Origin: Actinomycetota bacterium | GTDB taxonomy: Bacteria > Actinomycetota > Acidimicrobiia > Acidimicrobiales > Ilumatobacteraceae | Assembly (NCBI GenBank): GCA_010024485.1 | Contig: RGGX01000065.1 | Coordinates: forward strand, 1-6,872 | DNA length: 6,872 nucleotides | Direction: 5' to 3' | In this document: piece by piece, positions 1 to 5,532 of the stretch | Layout of the letters: the number at the start of each line of letters is the position of its first letter | Numbering within the stretch: position 1 is the stretch's first letter | Position numbers and translations under genes: made by a program | Notes under the pieces: generated by a model | What the model saw: the letters and a program-made list of their open reading frames with translations, nothing else | Told to the model about the DNA's origin: nothing | Database searches by the model: none

Positions 1-1239
1 GCCGACCGATCGGTCGGCGATCTGCAACGGGATGGACGGCACCCCGTGTCGATCGTCGCCGGCGAAGACCGACTCGATGAGCGGGGCGAAGGTCGGAAGG
101 TCGGCGCACAGCACGACGATGTCGCGCAGTTCGTAGCGCGGTGCGCCGTCGTCATCGATCTCGGAGAGGAGATGCAGGATGTGGTCGCGGAGGACCTCGA
201 CCTGTCGACCAGCCCCGAAGGTGCGGTGCCAGACCAGCGTCGAGTCGACTGCCACCTCGGTGCGAGCCGGTTCGTGGTGATCACCGGCGATGTCGCGTTG
301 CAACGCGACCAACAGTGACGGGTCACGGTCGTCGTTGGACGGCACCACCTCGATCGCGGCGTCGGTCTCGGCCCGCACCGCGTCGAGGAGCAGGGTCTGA
401 CCCTCATCGGCGGTGCGGCCCCACAATTGTGACAGGGGATGCCCTCCCGCCAACAACGCCTCGTCGCTGCGCGGCACGGGGTGCGCGAGCGGTGTCGTCC
501 AGGCCGAGTGCAGCCGATCCCACCGGACCAGTGAGGGGGTGACGGTGTGGATGTCGACCTGGCGGTGACGGGAGACGCCGATGACCACCTCGAGCAGGCT
601 GCGCGGCATCGAGGTGATACCGAAGACGGAGATCCGCTCGGGCAGTCGCGCTTCGGGGTCGGGGCCCTCCGCACGGAGGCGCTCGAGTCGGTCTCGGATC
701 TGCTCGGACTCGGGCACTCCGAGTCGGGCGATGAGCGCCCGCCAGAGATCGGCCTGCCAGATCTGGTGGGCCGGGAGCGGCTGGCCGTCGGAGGTGACGT
801 CGCGACCCTCGGCCCATCGGGCGAGCATCGTCGGCCGATACATCTGGTAGCGGTCGAACAGATCGGCGACCGAGCGGGCTCGAACGACATCGTCGAGGCC
901 ATCGGCGAGCCAGAGCGATCGGATCGTCCAGGTGAGTCGATCGACGGTCCAGTCACCACCGAGGTCGTCGCCGAGCGCACGGGAGGCCAGCGCCGCCGGA
1001 AAGGTGAACTCGATGTTCGCGGTGATGCCGAGCCGCTCGGCCAAACGTTGAGCCAGCCAGTGGCGGACCCCAGCTGCGGGAACGACGATGAGTTCTGGAG
1101 CGAATGGGTCAGGCAGCGGCACCCGAAGCCGATCGGCGAGCCCGTCGACGAGATCGTCGAGCCGCTCGCCGACCCTCAACAGAGCTCCCACCGGAGCGAC
1201 AGTACCCATGGGGTGTGAGAACGTCAGGCGACGTGCCAT
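1..1239 (-). CDS. recC: RecC, exodeoxyribonuclease V subunit gamma (N-terminal part, runs off left edge)
   Basis: RecC is the subunit of the RecBCD helicase-nuclease that holds the DNA and recognises Chi during double-strand-break repair. The minus strand is open for 413 codons and continues past base 1, so the C-terminal part is missing. Recognised by family patterns: DPFAPELIVVP followed by a conserved Trp (WLAQRLAERLG, about residues 44-71), ADLFDRYQMYRP (about 124-136), GGHPLSQLWGR (about 265-275), and RDIVVLCADLPTFAPLIESVF (about 372-392). The ATG at 1239 is chosen because it adds LTFSHP, matching the first beta strand expected at the RecC N terminus, and has a weak GACGAG upstream. A second in-frame ATG at 1209 has no ribosome binding site. 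The gene diverges from a TetR regulator 35 bp away. recB and recD, usual neighbours, would lie outside to the left. Family assignment is firm; the exact start is less so. Confidence 0.88.
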   Translation of the reverse strand, partial: MARRLTFSHPMGTVAPVGALLRVGERLDDLVDGLADRLRVPLPDPFAPELIVVPAAGVRHWLAQRLAERLGITANIEFTFPAALASRALGDDLGGDWTVDRLTWTIRSLWLADGLDDVVRARSVADLFDRYQMYRPTMLARWAEGRDVTSDGQPLPAHQIWQADLWRALIARLGVPESEQIRDRLERLRAEGPDPEARLPERISVFGITSMPRSLLEVVIGVSRHRQVDIHTVTPSLVRWDRLHSAWTTPLAHPVPRSDEALLAGGHPLSQLWGRTADEGQTLLLDAVRAETDAAIEVVPSNDDRDPSLLVALQRDIAGDHHEPARTEVAVDSTLVWHRTFGAGRQVEVLRDHILHLLSEIDDDGAPRYELRDIVVLCADLPTFAPLIESVFAGDDRHGVPSIPLQIADRSVG

Positions 1240-1247
1240 ATGTGACG
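1232..1247. promoter_or_regulatory. Possible TetR-type operator between recC and tetR
   Basis: A 16-bp imperfect dyad, CGT-N2-CATATG-N2-ACG, sits between the divergent recC and tetR genes. Twelve of its 16 positions are symmetric. It overlaps the chosen recC start codon (1237-1239) and the weak -35-like GTGACG (1242-1247) in front of tetR. TetR-family proteins usually bind a 14-20 bp palindrome beside their own gene, so this is the best visible candidate. The evidence is only symmetry and position; CATATG alone is a common self-complementary hexamer. Confidence 0.3.
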
Positions 1248-1268
1248 CTCGTCGACATCGGGCATGAT
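1242..1268 (+). promoter_or_regulatory. Putative tetR promoter (leaderless)
   Basis: CATGAT at 1263-1268 matches four of six bases of the -10 consensus and ends 6 nt before the GTG at 1275, so transcription would begin at or near the start codon. A GTGACG at 1242-1247 could act as a weak -35, with a short 15-bp spacer. The same -10-to-start distance recurs in front of four other genes in the window, which supports the call more than the hexamer itself does. Confidence 0.4.
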
Positions 1269-1274
1269 CGTGAG

Positions 1275-1928
1275 GTGACCAGTGCGCACCTCCTTCCGAG
1301 ACGGCCACCTCGGCGCCGAGCTGAGCAGTCGAGGGCCCTCGCGAAGATCGACGCGCTCGTCACCGAGACCGTCCGGGTGCTCGAGTCCGAGGGCGAGGCC
1401 GGCGTCCGGGTCGCCGATGTCTGCGACCGGGTCGGTGTCTCCTACGGCACCGTGTACCACCACTTCGGTGACCGCGAGGGGCTCATCCGGGCCGCGCAGT
1501 TCGCACGTCTCCGGGCCCAACCCGAGCAGGACATCGACGCGTTCGCGGCGGCGCTCGATCGAGTCGGTGACGGCGGCGGCGACTTCATCGACTCACTGAT
1601 GGAGATCTGCCGCGCCATCGCCTCCTCAGACCGAGGACCGGTGCGCCACATCCGCACCAGTGTCCTCGCCTCCACCCATGCCCGACCCGAACTGCGCGAA
1701 CCGGTCGATGAACTCGAGACGAACGTCATGGACGACCTCGAGCGCACGGTGGCACGAGCACAGGAACTCGGCATCGCCGATCCGAGCCTCGATGCGAGGG
1801 CGATCGCGGCGTACCTCGCGGCCGTCTCCTACGGGTTGGTCCTCGTGGAGCACATCGACCGGCGACCGTCGGACGAGGCGCTCGCGCAGGTGATCCTGCG
1901 CGGCTTCACCGCCTTCATGCCCGACTGA
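1275..1928 (+). CDS. TetR/AcrR-family transcriptional regulator
   Basis: A 217-residue protein with a TetR-type N-terminal DNA-binding domain and an all-helical C-terminal ligand/dimer domain. Residues 22-70 carry the TetR_N pattern: a first helix (KIDALVTETVRVLESEG), then the helix-turn-helix VRVADVCDRVGVSYGTVYHHF (about 45-65), ending in the typical FGDREGLIRAA. Length is normal for the family. The open frame continues upstream to 1104, but that extension is Arg-rich shadow sequence lying over recC. GTG 1275 is preferred because it fits just before the domain and lies 6 nt after a -10-like CATGAT. GTG 1242 is the alternative. The ligand cannot be told from sequence: the C-terminal half shows no motif I can tie to a subfamily. 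The divergent position beside recC suggests autoregulation and possibly influence on recC; that is inference only. Confidence 0.85.
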   Translation: MTSAHLLPRRPPRRRAEQSRALAKIDALVTETVRVLESEGEAGVRVADVCDRVGVSYGTVYHHFGDREGLIRAAQFARLRAQPEQDIDAFAAALDRVGDGGGDFIDSLMEICRAIASSDRGPVRHIRTSVLASTHARPELREPVDELETNVMDDLERTVARAQELGIADPSLDARAIAAYLAAVSYGLVLVEHIDRRPSDEALAQVILRGFTAFMPD

Positions 1929-1962
1929 CATCGTCGCCCCTCCCACGGTGGGGACCCGCCGG

Positions 1963-1968
1963 TAGCAT
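1963..1968 (+). promoter_or_regulatory. -10 hexamer of the tRNA-Arg promoter
   Basis: TAGCAT matches the T-A-N-N-N-T pattern of an actinobacterial -10 and lies 11 nt before the first base of the mature tRNA, leaving a short 5' leader for RNase P to remove. No convincing -35 is visible at 16-18 bp upstream. The call rests on spacing and the TAnnnT match. Confidence 0.4.
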
Positions 1969-1979
1969 CACGGTGCCCC

Positions 1980-2054
1980 GCCCTCGTAGCTCAGGGGATA
2001 GAGCATCGGCCTCCGGAGCCGTGTGCGCAGGTTCGAATCCTGCCGAGGGCACCA
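1980..2054 (+). tRNA. tRNA-Arg (anticodon CCG)
   Basis: A full cloverleaf can be drawn. The acceptor arm GCCCTCG (1980-1986) pairs perfectly with CGAGGGC (2044-2050). The D arm is GCTC/GAGC, the anticodon stem TCGGC/GCCGT encloses the loop CTCCGGA, and the T arm GCAGG/CCTGC holds the loop TTCGAAT. The anticodon is CCG, reading Arg codon CGG, which is frequent in a GC-rich genome. The discriminator base is A (2051) and CCA is encoded (2052-2054). The outermost anticodon-stem pair (27-43) is a T-T mismatch. The gene converges on the transporter operon, whose stop codon lies 17 nt beyond. Confidence 0.95.
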
Positions 2055-2071
2055 CTCGCGCAAGACGGCGA

Positions 2072-2815
2072 TCAGAGCGACGACACGTCGAAGCCGTAGG
2101 GCAGTTCGAGTCGGTTCGCAGCGAGCAGTTCGGCATTCGACAGGATCTCGCGGGTCGATCCGTCGGCCACCACCCGTCCCCCGCTGACGATCATGGATCG
2201 CGGACAGGTCTGCAGGGCGAACGGCAGATCGTGGGTCACGACCAACTGCGTCTGGGGTAGGCCGGCGAGCAACTCGGCGAGTTCGCGACGCCCGACCGGG
2301 TCGAGGCCGGAGGTGGGTTCGTCGAGCACCAGGGCGTGCGGATCCATGGCGAGCACGGTCGCGATCGCCACCCGCCGCTTCTCGCCTCCGCTGAGATGGT
2401 GCGGGGTCCGGTCGATGAGCGCTTCAGCCCCGACCTGTCCGAGGGCACGTTCGACGACGGCGTCGAGTTCGGCGCGGGGCACACCGAGGTTGGCGGGTCC
2501 GAAGGCGACATCCTCCCGGACGCTCTGCATGAACAACTGGTCGTCGGCGTCCTGGAAGACCGCGCCGACCCTGCGGCGGATCTCGGGCAGGTTCTCCTCC
2601 CCCATCTCCAGGTCACCGATCCGGATCGACCCGAACTGCAGTGTCAGCAGCCCGTTCAGGTGCAGCACGAAGGTGGTCTTGCCGGAACCGTTCGGCCCGA
2701 GCAGTGCGACCCGCTCACCCTCAGCGATCGACGCGGACAGCCCGTCGAGGACGTGGTGGTGTGAACCCGGGTAGGTGAAGCGGAGGTCGCTCACCTCGAT
2801 GGTGGTGCAACTCAC
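2072..2815 (-). CDS. cbiO: CbiO/NikO-type ATPase of a nickel/cobalt ECF transporter
   Basis: A 247-residue ABC ATPase that would power metal import by the ECF complex from the cytoplasmic face. All nucleotide-binding motifs are intact: Walker A GPNGSGKTT (40-48), Q-loop Gln88 in FQDADDQLF, signature LSGGEKRR (141-148), Walker B ALVLDEP (161-167) with D-loop SGLD, and the H-loop His195. The FQDADDQLF segment and overall length are typical of CbiO/EcfA ATPases. The start is GTG at 2815, overlapping the cbiQ stop by four bases (GTGA), so translation is probably coupled. It is the last gene of the three-gene operon, and it ends 17 nt from the convergent tRNA-Arg. I see no hairpin terminator in that gap. 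Only one ATPase gene is present, so a homodimer is expected, as in other CbiMNQO systems. Nickel versus cobalt cannot be decided from this subunit. Confidence 0.92.
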   Translation of the reverse strand: MSCTTIEVSDLRFTYPGSHHHVLDGLSASIAEGERVALLGPNGSGKTTFVLHLNGLLTLQFGSIRIGDLEMGEENLPEIRRRVGAVFQDADDQLFMQSVREDVAFGPANLGVPRAELDAVVERALGQVGAEALIDRTPHHLSGGEKRRVAIATVLAMDPHALVLDEPTSGLDPVGRRELAELLAGLPQTQLVVTHDLPFALQTCPRSMIVSGGRVVADGSTREILSNAELLAANRLELPYGFDVSSL

Positions 2816-3594
2816 AGCACCACCGCCGAGAGGAGCGCCGCGAGGGCGACGACCGGGGGTAGGGCGGCCCGCGCCCAGTCGGCGCCGGGTGTCGCGCGTT
2901 CCTCGGTGTCGGGCATCGTGCCGCTGAATCCGCGCGAGAGCATCGCCTGATGGACCCGCTCACCCCGCTCGTAGGAGCGGACGAAGAGCGCGCCGGCCGA
3001 GGAGGCGATCGGTTTGGCCTGCCAGAGCCATCGGGGGTCGTGGCAGCGAGCGGTCATCGAGGTACGCATCCGACCCAGCTGATCGACGAGAAGGTCGAGG
3101 TACCGCATCATGAACGACATGATCGACACGAGCACGCGGGGCACGCGCAACCGTGTGAGTGCCTTCAGGATCTCGGGCACCGATGTGGTCGCCGAGAGGA
3201 TGATGCTCGCGGTCGCGCCGATGGACGCCTTCGCGGCGACGTTCCAGGCCCCCCAGAGGCCATCCCGGGACAACCCGACGCCGAGGACGTCGACCTCCTC
3301 ACCGCCGGCCACGAACGGCACGAGCACCGCGAAGGTCAGGAAGGGAATGATGACCGCGAGCCTCGCGAGCAGGACCCGCGTCGGCACACCGGCCAGGGCG
3401 ACGATCGAGATGGCGACGGCGGCGTGGACCCCGAACGCCCAGATCTGCTCACGCGGCGTGAGGGCCACACAGATCACGAAGGCGAACGTCGCGACGACCT
3501 TGGCCTCCGGGGCGAGTCGGTGCACCGGAGAGTGGCCGTGTACGACGAGGTGGCCAACACCGCCCACGCGGCCCTCGACGTGTCCTCCGGCCAT
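2812..3594 (-). CDS. cbiQ: CbiQ/NikQ (EcfT-type) transmembrane component of the ECF transporter
   Basis: A 260-residue membrane protein that couples the ATPase to the substrate-binding component. Hydrophobic segments lie at about 33-47, 51-69, 77-97, 120-135 and 243-260. The cytoplasmic part carries the two short Arg-centred coupling motifs of EcfT proteins, here TAR at 181-183 (SMTARCHDP) and SRG at 220-222 (AMLSRGF), in the expected order. VHRLAPEAKVV near the N terminus matches the family opening (DPR-K-like). The ATG at 3594 lies only 4 nt after the nikM stop, and the gene ends with the GTGA overlap into cbiO. It is therefore the middle gene of a tight operon. Length is normal for CbiQ. 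Confidence 0.9.
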   Translation of the reverse strand: MAGGHVEGRVGGVGHLVVHGHSPVHRLAPEAKVVATFAFVICVALTPREQIWAFGVHAAVAISIVALAGVPTRVLLARLAVIIPFLTFAVLVPFVAGGEEVDVLGVGLSRDGLWGAWNVAAKASIGATASIILSATTSVPEILKALTRLRVPRVLVSIMSFMMRYLDLLVDQLGRMRTSMTARCHDPRWLWQAKPIASSAGALFVRSYERGERVHQAMLSRGFSGTMPDTEERATPGADWARAALPPVVALAALLSAVVL

Positions 3595-3598
3595 CGCC

Positions 3599-4579
3599 TC
3601 AGGCGCCCGCGCGGCCGCGTCCCTGGCGGGCAGCGCTGATCAAGCCAAGGCCGACGAGCAGCGTGATGAGCACCCCGGAGACACCGGCGACCGCGAGGCT
3701 GAGGGTCTCGTTGCCGACCCCTGAGGTGGCGTAGTCGCTGAAGATGCTCGAGTCGAGGGCATGATCGCGACCGGCTTCGATGAAGCCCTCGTCGATCGCC
3801 ACCTTCTCGAGCCCGTCGGGGTTGTCGACGGCGAACTGACTGACGACCGTCGCGAACACGACCGCCACGAACAGCCCACCGAACACGAAGGTGCGGCGGC
3901 CGACGCGGCGCTCCGCTGAGAGCTGCGCCGCGTCGAGGTCGGAGGCACCGGTGACGAGGTCCGGGCGGGCCGCGAGAACCGCACCGACAGCGAGCGCGGA
4001 GATGATCGCCTCACCGACACCGATGAGCACGTGAACGCCCACCATCGCGCCGAAGACGGTGTCGAAGGGCACCTCAGCGCTCGCGCCGAACAGCCACTGC
4101 ACCGAGAACGCGGCAGCGGAGAGCACGACCGAGACGAGGGCGGCGATGGCCGTCGCCCCCATGACCCCGGCCGCATTCCTCGGCATGACCCTGCGCAACA
4201 GGCGGAACACCGCCCAGCCGCCGAACGCGGTCACAGTCGCCATGTTGATGACGTTGTATCCGAGGGCGGTGAGGCCGCCGTCGGCAAAGAGCAGGGCTTG
4301 CACGACGACCACAACGGTGACGACGAGCGACCCGACCCACGGTCCGAGGAGGATGGCGGCGAGCGCCCCACCCATCAGGTGGCCGGTGGTGCCAGCGGCG
4401 ACCGGGAAGTTGAACATCTGCGCAGCGAAGATGAAGGCGGCGGCGATCCCGGCGAGGGGCACCTGACGGTCACCGAGTTCGCGTCCGCTCACCCTGAGGG
4501 CGAGTGCCACGAAGACGAGGGCGATGACGGCGGTGGCGAGGGCGACGGGCGCTTCGAGAAACCCATCGGGGGCGTGCAT
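3599..4579 (-). CDS. nikMN: Fused NikMN/CbiMN: nickel/cobalt-binding component with C-terminal PDGLE (NikN/CbiN-like) domain
   Basis: The substrate-specific subunit of the ECF metal importer, 326 residues. The CbiM/NikM part spans about 1-205, with several hydrophobic helices. It begins MHAPDGFL: the free N terminus and His2 of this family form the metal site, with a further conserved His that falls at residue 67 here (AAGTTGHLMGG). This numbering is why ATG 4579 is chosen. ATG 4588 (MIAMHAP) is better spaced from GGAG but would bury the metal-binding N terminus. The open frame runs back to 4666 across the promoter, which is not credible. After an Arg-rich linker (about 220-229) come a membrane segment (230-249), the NPDGLE motif (253-258) and a last membrane segment (294-316), which is the PDGLE domain that is a separate NikN/CbiN protein elsewhere. 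First gene of the operon. Substrate nickel is favoured by the upstream Nur-like box; cobalt remains possible. Confidence 0.9.
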   Translation of the reverse strand: MHAPDGFLEAPVALATAVIALVFVALALRVSGRELGDRQVPLAGIAAAFIFAAQMFNFPVAAGTTGHLMGGALAAILLGPWVGSLVVTVVVVVQALLFADGGLTALGYNVINMATVTAFGGWAVFRLLRRVMPRNAAGVMGATAIAALVSVVLSAAAFSVQWLFGASAEVPFDTVFGAMVGVHVLIGVGEAIISALAVGAVLAARPDLVTGASDLDAAQLSAERRVGRRTFVFGGLFVAVVFATVVSQFAVDNPDGLEKVAIDEGFIEAGRDHALDSSIFSDYATSGVGNETLSLAVAGVSGVLITLLVGLGLISAARQGRGRAGA

Positions 4580-4621
4580 GGCGATCATTCGGTGTGACTC
4601 CGTGTCGAAGGGGCGACCCTC

Positions 4622-4650
4622 AACGTAGTGACAACCGATCACTCCTGCAA
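4622..4650 (-). promoter_or_regulatory. Promoter of the nikMN-cbiQ-cbiO operon
   Basis: On the minus strand the -35 hexamer TTGCAG (4650-4645) and the -10 hexamer TACGTT (4627-4622) are separated by exactly 17 bp, the preferred sigma-70 spacing. Transcription should start near 4615, giving a 5' leader of about 30-35 nt before the start codon. That leader is too short for a cobalamin riboswitch, so control is probably at the operator overlapping the -35. A GGAG lies 9 nt before the alternative start at 4588 and 18 nt before the chosen start at 4579. Confidence 0.6.
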
Positions 4651-4661
4651 TTCGTTCGCAA
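4645..4661. promoter_or_regulatory. Nur-box-like operator overlapping the -35 of the nickel transporter operon
   Basis: Read on the minus strand the site is TTGCGA-ACGAA-TTGCAG. The nickel regulator Nur of Streptomyces is known to bind TTGCAA-N5-TTGCAA; each half-site here differs by one base and the 5-bp spacer is exact. The downstream half is itself the -35 hexamer, so a bound repressor would block RNA polymerase. The divergent neighbour encodes a Fur-family protein, the family Nur belongs to. The sequence match and position are seen directly; binding by the neighbouring protein is inferred. Confidence 0.6.
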
Positions 4662-4710
4662 TACATTCACCCGCCGTGTTCCAGCCCCGCGTCGGCCGAC
4701 GGACTCGGGT

Positions 4711-4735
4711 GGCGACCCCAGGCCCTAGGGTCGCC
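4711..4735. repeat. Perfect 8-bp inverted repeat over the -10 of the Fur-family gene
   Basis: GGCGACCC (4711-4718) and GGGTCGCC (4728-4735) are exact reverse complements separated by 9 bp. The right arm contains most of the presumed -10, TAGGGT (4726-4731). If the transcript is leaderless from 4738, the repeat is not transcribed and would act as a DNA operator rather than an RNA hairpin. The right arm belongs to the 10-mer AGGGTCGCCC that also occurs in the transporter promoter, at 4620-4611 on the minus strand. Confidence 0.5.
4726..4731 (+). promoter_or_regulatory. -10 hexamer of the Fur-family gene (leaderless promoter)
   Basis: TAGGGT has the TAnnnT form and ends 6 nt before the GTG at 4738, placing the transcription start at the start codon. 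No Shine-Dalgarno sequence precedes that GTG, which supports a leaderless message. The -35 region at 4703-4708 (ACTCGG) is weak. Confidence 0.5.
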
Positions 4736-4737
4736 CT

Positions 4738-5160
4738 GTGGGACTCGAGGACATCCTCCGAGAGCGGGACTTCCGGCTCACCCGACCACGCCGGGTGGTG
4801 TGGGAGGTGCTCACCGAGAGCGAGCGTCACCTGAGCGCCGCGGAGATCGCCGAGGAGGTCCACCGCCGTGACCCGGGCATCAACGTCTCCTCGGTGTACC
4901 GGACCCTCGCCCTGCTCGCCGAGCTCGACCTCGTCCGCGAGTCGCGCCTCACGGAGACGAGCACCTGGGAACCGGCCCACGCCGACGCCGTCATCCACCT
5001 GGTGTGCGAGAACTGCGGAGCGACGCGGCACCACGACGCAGCCCTCGTGGAGGACCTTCGCGCCCAGATCTCGGCCACAGCTGACTTCGCGCCGTCGGTC
5101 ATCGACGTGAGGGTGTTGGGCACCTGTGTCGCATGCCCAGCGCCGTCAACCGCCGAGTGA
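4738..5160 (+). CDS. Fur-family metalloregulator, Nur-like by context
   Basis: A 140-residue transcriptional repressor of the Fur superfamily. The winged-helix DNA-binding domain covers about 5-70 (RLTRPRRVVWEVL, then the recognition region NVSSVYRTLALLAELDLV at 49-66). The dimerisation domain follows, with two Cys pairs, CENC (90-93) and CVAC (130-133), expected to hold a structural zinc. Of the usual regulatory-metal ligands, His31, Glu78 and His87 align with E. coli Fur His33, Glu81 and His90. Positions equivalent to His88 and His125 are Val85 and Ile122; His81, His98 and His99 are possible substitutes. GTG 4738 is the start: it leads directly into the domain and lies 6 nt after TAGGGT. 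It diverges from the nickel/cobalt transporter operon, whose promoter contains a Nur-like box, so control of metal uptake is likely. Zur- or Mur-type sensing cannot be excluded. Its 3' end overlaps the convergent gene by 15 bp. Confidence 0.88.
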   Translation: MGLEDILRERDFRLTRPRRVVWEVLTESERHLSAAEIAEEVHRRDPGINVSSVYRTLALLAELDLVRESRLTETSTWEPAHADAVIHLVCENCGATRHHDAALVEDLRAQISATADFAPSVIDVRVLGTCVACPAPSTAE

Positions 5161-5532
5161 GCCGAACTCCGCCCACTCGGAGTCACTCCAGTTGGCGCGC
5201 AGTTCGGCGGTGACGAAGTCAGACGTCCATCGCACCATCTCGAACCAGGGGAGATCGGCGCTCATCGTCTCGGTGAACGCCATACCCGAGAGGACGAGCG
5301 CCACATCCTCGATGTGCAGTTCGACCTCACGGTCGGGGCCTTCACCGGTCTCCAGCTCGACCGGATCCCACCAGCCGATCATCCGACCCTCGAGATCGAC
5401 GAGGTGCTCGGTGTCGACGGGCCAGTCCGAGGGGCCGGAGACCCCGGTGAGCGAGTCGAACAGGATGCCGAGGATCTGCCAGACGGCGGCCGCTGCCTCG
5501 GTGGAGAGCGTCACACGGCGGGGACGGGTCAT
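5146..5532 (-). CDS. Conserved-looking small acidic protein of unknown function
   Basis: A 128-residue protein I do not recognise. It has no signal peptide, no clear membrane span and no Cys. It is acidic and unusually rich in Trp (eight: 18, 37, 54, 55, 96, 102, 115, 120), including an IGWWDPVELETG stretch at about 52-63. The N terminus is basic (MTRPRRVTLS) and is followed by a predicted helix, STEAAAAVWQILGILFDSLTG. It is probably real: its ATG overlaps the SDR stop codon in an ATGA arrangement, which suggests coupled translation in a two-gene operon, and codon use is GC-rich like its neighbours. Its 3' end overlaps the convergent Fur-family gene by 15 bp. A small soluble partner or accessory protein of the SDR is one possibility, with no direct support. 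Confidence 0.7.
   Translation of the reverse strand: MTRPRRVTLSTEAAAAVWQILGILFDSLTGVSGPSDWPVDTEHLVDLEGRMIGWWDPVELETGEGPDREVELHIEDVALVLSGMAFTETMSADLPWFEMVRWTSDFVTAELRANWSDSEWAEFGSLGG

Noticed and set aside
46..1218. Plus-strand open frames over the recC region
   Set aside because: They match no family, while the minus strand is continuously open and carries RecC motifs.
1104..1274. 57-codon N-terminal extension of the tetR open frame
   Set aside because: It is Arg-rich, lies mostly antisense to recC and precedes the TetR domain by far too much; GTG 1275 with its -10-like hexamer is a better start.
1942..1952. CCCA-CGG-TGGG hairpin after tetR as an intrinsic terminator
   Set aside because: The stem is only four pairs and no T-run follows, so it is too weak to call.
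2950..3724. Two long plus-strand open frames (about 200-230 codons) across cbiQ and the end of nikMN
   Set aside because: Composition is the Gly/Asp/Arg-rich or Thr/Ala-rich pattern expected opposite GC-rich genes, and the minus-strand frames are clearly recognisable transporter proteins.
4580..4615. Cobalamin or nickel/cobalt riboswitch in the leader of the transporter operon
   Set aside because: The predicted leader is only about 30-35 nt, too short for either, and no conserved B12-box or NiCo aptamer elements are visible.
4691..4700. Perfect 10-bp palindrome GTCGGCCGAC between nikMN and the Fur-family gene
   Set aside because: A self-complementary GC-rich decamer of this kind is not rare in such DNA, it lies outside both core promoters, and it matches no operator I know.
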